Shown: positions 4,684 to 6,749 of the stretch, piece after piece
How the letters are laid out: every line of letters starts with the position of its first letter
Position numbering within the stretch: the stretch's first letter is position 1
Source of the DNA: Trebonia sp036509215
Lineage (GTDB): Bacteria; Actinomycetota; Actinomycetes; Streptosporangiales; Streptosporangiaceae
Assembly: GCA_036509215.1 (NCBI GenBank)
Contig: DATCGA010000600.1
Coordinates: forward strand, 1 to 6,749
Reading direction: 5' to 3'
DNA: 6,749 nt
Notes under the pieces: generated by a model
The model's input: the letters and a program-made list of their open reading frames with translations, nothing else
What the model was told of the DNA's origin: nothing
Database searches by the model: none
Position numbers and translations under genes: made by a program

Positions 4684-6555
4684 ATGCCTGGCATGAACTC
4701 GGGCCTGAGCCCTGCCAGCTCAATCCTCGTCGCCGCGTTCCGCTCGGCGCTGCTGCAGCAGGCGCTGATCGTCGCGCTGATCTTCATGTTCGTGCTCGCG
4801 ACGTGGGCCGTCATGAAAACGGCGATCGGCGACCAGCGGGCGGCCGCCGCCTGGCGTGAGCCCCGCGCGCGGCAGCTGCTGCGGATCGGCTTCGGCGCCC
4901 TGTGGGTGTTCGACGGCCTGCTCCAGGCGCAGCCGCGGATGGCCGGGGGCATGCCCGCCCAGCTCCAGGCGGCCGACGCCGGCTCCCCCGGCTGGGTGGT
5001 CGACCTGGTCAACTGGGGCGCGAACATCTGGAGCTACCACCCGATCGCGGCCGCCGCATCGACGGTCTGGATCCAGATCGGCATCGGGCTGTGGATGATC
5101 TTCGCCGTGCGCGGCTGGTCGCTGCGGCTGGCGGCGCTGGCCAGCGTGGGCTGGGGGCTGATCGTCTGGGCGTTCGGCGAGGCGTTCGGCGAGATCCTGG
5201 CCCCCGGCCTCACGGTGCTATTCGGCGCGCCGGGCGGCGTGCTCCTCTACGTCGCGGCGGGCGCGCTGCTGCTGCTCCCGCAGCGGAGCTGGGAGCGGCC
5301 CGCGACCGGGCGGCTCATCCTCGGCGGCAGCGGCGTCTTCATCCTCGGCATGGCGCTGCTGCAGGCCTGGCCCGGGCGCGGCTTCTGGCAGGGCAGGCTG
5401 AACGGCCAGCCGGGCTCGCTGACGGCGATGATCCAGTCGATGACGGGAACCTCGCAGCCGCACGCGCTCGAGGTGATCGTCTCCCGCTTCGGCAACTTCA
5501 CCGAATGGCACGGGTTCGCGGTGAACCTGGTTGCGGTGCTGGCGCTGGCGGCGGCGGGGGCGGCGTTCTGCCTGAGCGCGGCGCGCTCGGACGCGCGGCT
5601 GGCCCGGATCGCCGTCATCGGCGCGGCCGTGTTCTGCCTGGCGGACTGGGTGCTGGTGGAGGATCTGGGCTTCCTCGGCGGCCAGGGCACCGACCCGAAC
5701 AGCATGATCCCGCTGATCCTGCTGTTCACGGCCGGCTACCTGGGGCTGACCTCGCGGCCGGCCGCCGTCGCGGAGGCGGCCGCCGTCGCGGAGGCGGCCG
5801 GCCGCGAGGTCGCCGCTGTCGCGGAGCAACCGGACCCGGTGCGGGCGCGGCGTCTTCCCGGCTGGCTGGCTCGGCCGACGCTGGCGTTCGCGGGGGCGCC
5901 GGCGCGGGCGATCGCCGGGATCGCCGCGCTCGGCGTGATCATCGTGGGGGCGGCGCCGATGGCGTTCGCGGCCGTGAACCCCACCGCCGACCCGATCACG
6001 GCAGAGGCGCTGTCCGGCACCAACGGGCAGCTCGACACCCCGGCCCCGAACTTCACCCTCACCAGCCAGGACGGGCGGCAGGTGTCGCTCGCGAGCCTGC
6101 GCGGCAAGGTCGTGCTGCTGTCGTTCCTCGACCCGGTCTGCACCAGCGACTGCCCGGTCATCGCGGCCGAGATGCGGGTGGCCGACACGCTGCTCGGATC
6201 GAAGGCGGCCGACGCCGAGCTGGTCTCGGTGGTGGCCAACCCGACCTACACCTCGCTCGCCTACACCAGGGCGTTCGACGTCCAGGAGGGGCTGAACACG
6301 GTGCCGAACTGGCTGTTCCTGACCGGGACGGTCAGCCAGCTCGCCACCGTCTGGCACTATTTCGGGATCGAGGTCGAGGACCTGCCGGCCGGCGCCATGG
6401 CCGCCCACAACGACATAGCCTTCGTGATCAGCGCCAAGGGCGACGTGCGGCAGGAGATAAGCGACGATCCGGGACCGGGGACGGACGCCACCCAGTCCTC
6501 GTTCTCGTCGATGATGGCCGACTCCGTGCTCCAGTCGATGGGACAGAACCAGTGA
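4684..6555 (+). CDS. Polytopic membrane protein fused to C-terminal SCO1/SenC-like redox domain
   Basis: This is a 623-residue fusion. Residues 1-430 carry about nine or ten membrane segments (near 22-45, 66-82, 122-142, 145-165, 177-198, 212-230, 276-298, 306-324, 340-356, 405-428). The stretches GALWVFDGLLQAQPRM (71-86) and GAPGGVLLY (181-189) recall an uncharacterised actinobacterial membrane family, remembered rather than searched. An Ala/Glu-rich loop (359-380) and a basic stretch (387-407) precede the last segment, so the C-terminus should face outward. Residues 452-622 form a thioredoxin-fold SCO1/SenC-like domain: APNFTLTSQDG, RGKVVLLSFLDPVCTSDC with C486 and C490 in CxxxC spacing, VPNWLFLTG (540-548), and H575 in AAHNDIAFVIS. 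Two Cys plus the distal His are the copper ligands of SCO proteins, which help assemble cytochrome oxidase; reduction of thiols is the other known role. AAGGTGG (4673-4679) supports the ATG at 4684; a second ATG lies at 4693. The following lipoprotein gene overlaps its stop. Confidence 0.85.
   Translation: MPGMNSGLSPASSILVAAFRSALLQQALIVALIFMFVLATWAVMKTAIGDQRAAAAWREPRARQLLRIGFGALWVFDGLLQAQPRMAGGMPAQLQAADAGSPGWVVDLVNWGANIWSYHPIAAAASTVWIQIGIGLWMIFAVRGWSLRLAALASVGWGLIVWAFGEAFGEILAPGLTVLFGAPGGVLLYVAAGALLLLPQRSWERPATGRLILGGSGVFILGMALLQAWPGRGFWQGRLNGQPGSLTAMIQSMTGTSQPHALEVIVSRFGNFTEWHGFAVNLVAVLALAAAGAAFCLSAARSDARLARIAVIGAAVFCLADWVLVEDLGFLGGQGTDPNSMIPLILLFTAGYLGLTSRPAAVAEAAAVAEAAGREVAAVAEQPDPVRARRLPGWLARPTLAFAGAPARAIAGIAALGVIIVGAAPMAFAAVNPTADPITAEALSGTNGQLDTPAPNFTLTSQDGRQVSLASLRGKVVLLSFLDPVCTSDCPVIAAEMRVADTLLGSKAADAELVSVVANPTYTSLAYTRAFDVQEGLNTVPNWLFLTGTVSQLATVWHYFGIEVEDLPAGAMAAHNDIAFVISAKGDVRQEISDDPGPGTDATQSSFSSMMADSVLQSMGQNQ
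5761..5796 (+). repeat. 18-bp perfect tandem duplication inside the SCO-fusion gene
   Basis: GCCGCCGTCGCGGAGGCG occurs twice head to tail (5761-5778 and 5779-5796), encoding AAVAEA twice. It lies in the predicted cytoplasmic loop before the last membrane segment. A degenerate third copy (encoding VAAVAEQ) follows nearby. Such in-frame repeats vary in number by slippage and probably only lengthen a flexible loop. Confidence 0.8.
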
Positions 6556-6749
6556 CAACCACCACCCGGCGCCGCGGCCGCCGCGGCCGGGTCCGCGGCG
6601 GCCGGGTCCGCGGCGGCGCGCTCGCGGCCGCCGTCGCCGCCATCGCGTCCGGCGCCGCGCTGGCCGGGTGCGGTTCATCGGCATCCTCGCCGTCCGCGTC
6701 GGCCGGCTCGGCCCCCTCCACCGCGCCGGCCGCCGCCAGCCCGCCGGCC
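6552..6749 (+). CDS. Probable secreted lipoprotein, 5' part only
   Basis: Sixty-six residues are visible before the right edge. The start GTG at 6552 overlaps the preceding TGA in the arrangement GTGA, suggesting translational coupling and one operon with the SCO fusion. The N-terminus is MTTTTRRRGRRG followed by GRVRG twice, then a hydrophobic stretch (about 23-39) ending in the lipobox LAGC with the lipidated cysteine at residue 40. A Ser/Ala/Pro-rich linker follows, typical of actinobacterial lipoproteins before their folded domain. The arginine-rich N-region could mark Tat export, but a standard twin-arginine motif is not clear. The mature domain lies outside the window, so function is unknown; its coupling to a SCO-like protein makes a copper or thiol-redox role plausible. 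Confidence 0.75.
   Translation, partial: MTTTTRRRGRRGRVRGGRVRGGALAAAVAAIASGAALAGCGSSASSPSASAGSAPSTAPAAASPPA
6585..6614 (+). repeat. 15-bp perfect tandem repeat in the lipoprotein signal region
   Basis: GGCCGGGTCCGCGGC occurs twice in succession (6585-6599, 6600-6614), encoding GRVRG twice in the basic N-region of the signal peptide. The DNA around it is almost entirely G and C and can fold on itself. Copy number changes would keep the frame and only alter the length of the positive stretch. Confidence 0.75.

Noticed and set aside
4575..4859. Plus-strand open frame ahead of and overlapping the SCO-fusion start
   Set aside because: It overlaps the start of a well-supported gene in another frame, covers the AT-rich promoter candidate and has no motif.
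5218..6684. Minus-strand open frame of 488 residues
   Set aside because: It is antisense to the SCO fusion, which has clear membrane segments and SCO motifs. The antisense product is Arg-rich and low in complexity.
1..6749. CRISPR array, tRNA, rRNA, insertion sequence or phage genes
   Set aside because: No regularly spaced repeats, cloverleaf, transposase motifs or terminal inverted repeats flanking a gene were seen.

Overview
The window looks like chromosomal DNA from a high-GC actinomycete. GC is very high by eye, codons end mostly in G or C, a SARP/AfsR-type regulator is present, and one gene has a leaderless-style promoter. The genus cannot be named from the sequence alone.

Layout. (1) Positions 1-1361 on the minus strand hold the N-terminal part of a large SARP/AfsR-family regulator (winged helix, BTAD, start of an NB-ARC ATPase), which runs off the left edge. 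(2) Positions 1362-1796 are a divergent intergenic region without a credible gene. It carries a UUCG-type hairpin in the regulator's leader, a cluster of CTAG sites, a 16-bp inverted repeat with a third related half-site, and a TACAAT -10 element facing right. (3) Positions 1797-3761 hold two tandem paralogous genes for membrane-anchored, thioredoxin-like DUF929 proteins with CPYC and CPFC active sites. The second has its own -10 placed so that its mRNA would start at the ATG. (4) Positions 3837-4565 encode a VKOR-family membrane quinone-linked thiol oxidase with a long basic N-terminal tail. (5) Positions 4684-6555 encode a 623-residue fusion of a polytopic membrane region and a C-terminal SCO1/SenC-like domain with CxxxC and a distal His. 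(6) A lipoprotein gene starts at 6552, overlaps the previous stop by 4 nt and runs off the right edge.

How the genes may work together. The rightward genes form a coherent extracytoplasmic thiol-redox locus. VKOR would reoxidise thioredoxin-like partners using membrane quinone, and the two DUF929 proteins are the obvious candidate partners (disulfide donors in place of a classical DsbA). The SCO-like fusion and lipoprotein would extend the module towards copper handling, cytochrome oxidase assembly or thiol reduction at the outer face of the membrane. The VKOR role and SCO motif reading rest on known families. The partnership with DUF929 is inferred from gene order and cysteine motifs. Whether the divergent SARP regulator controls the cluster is unknown.
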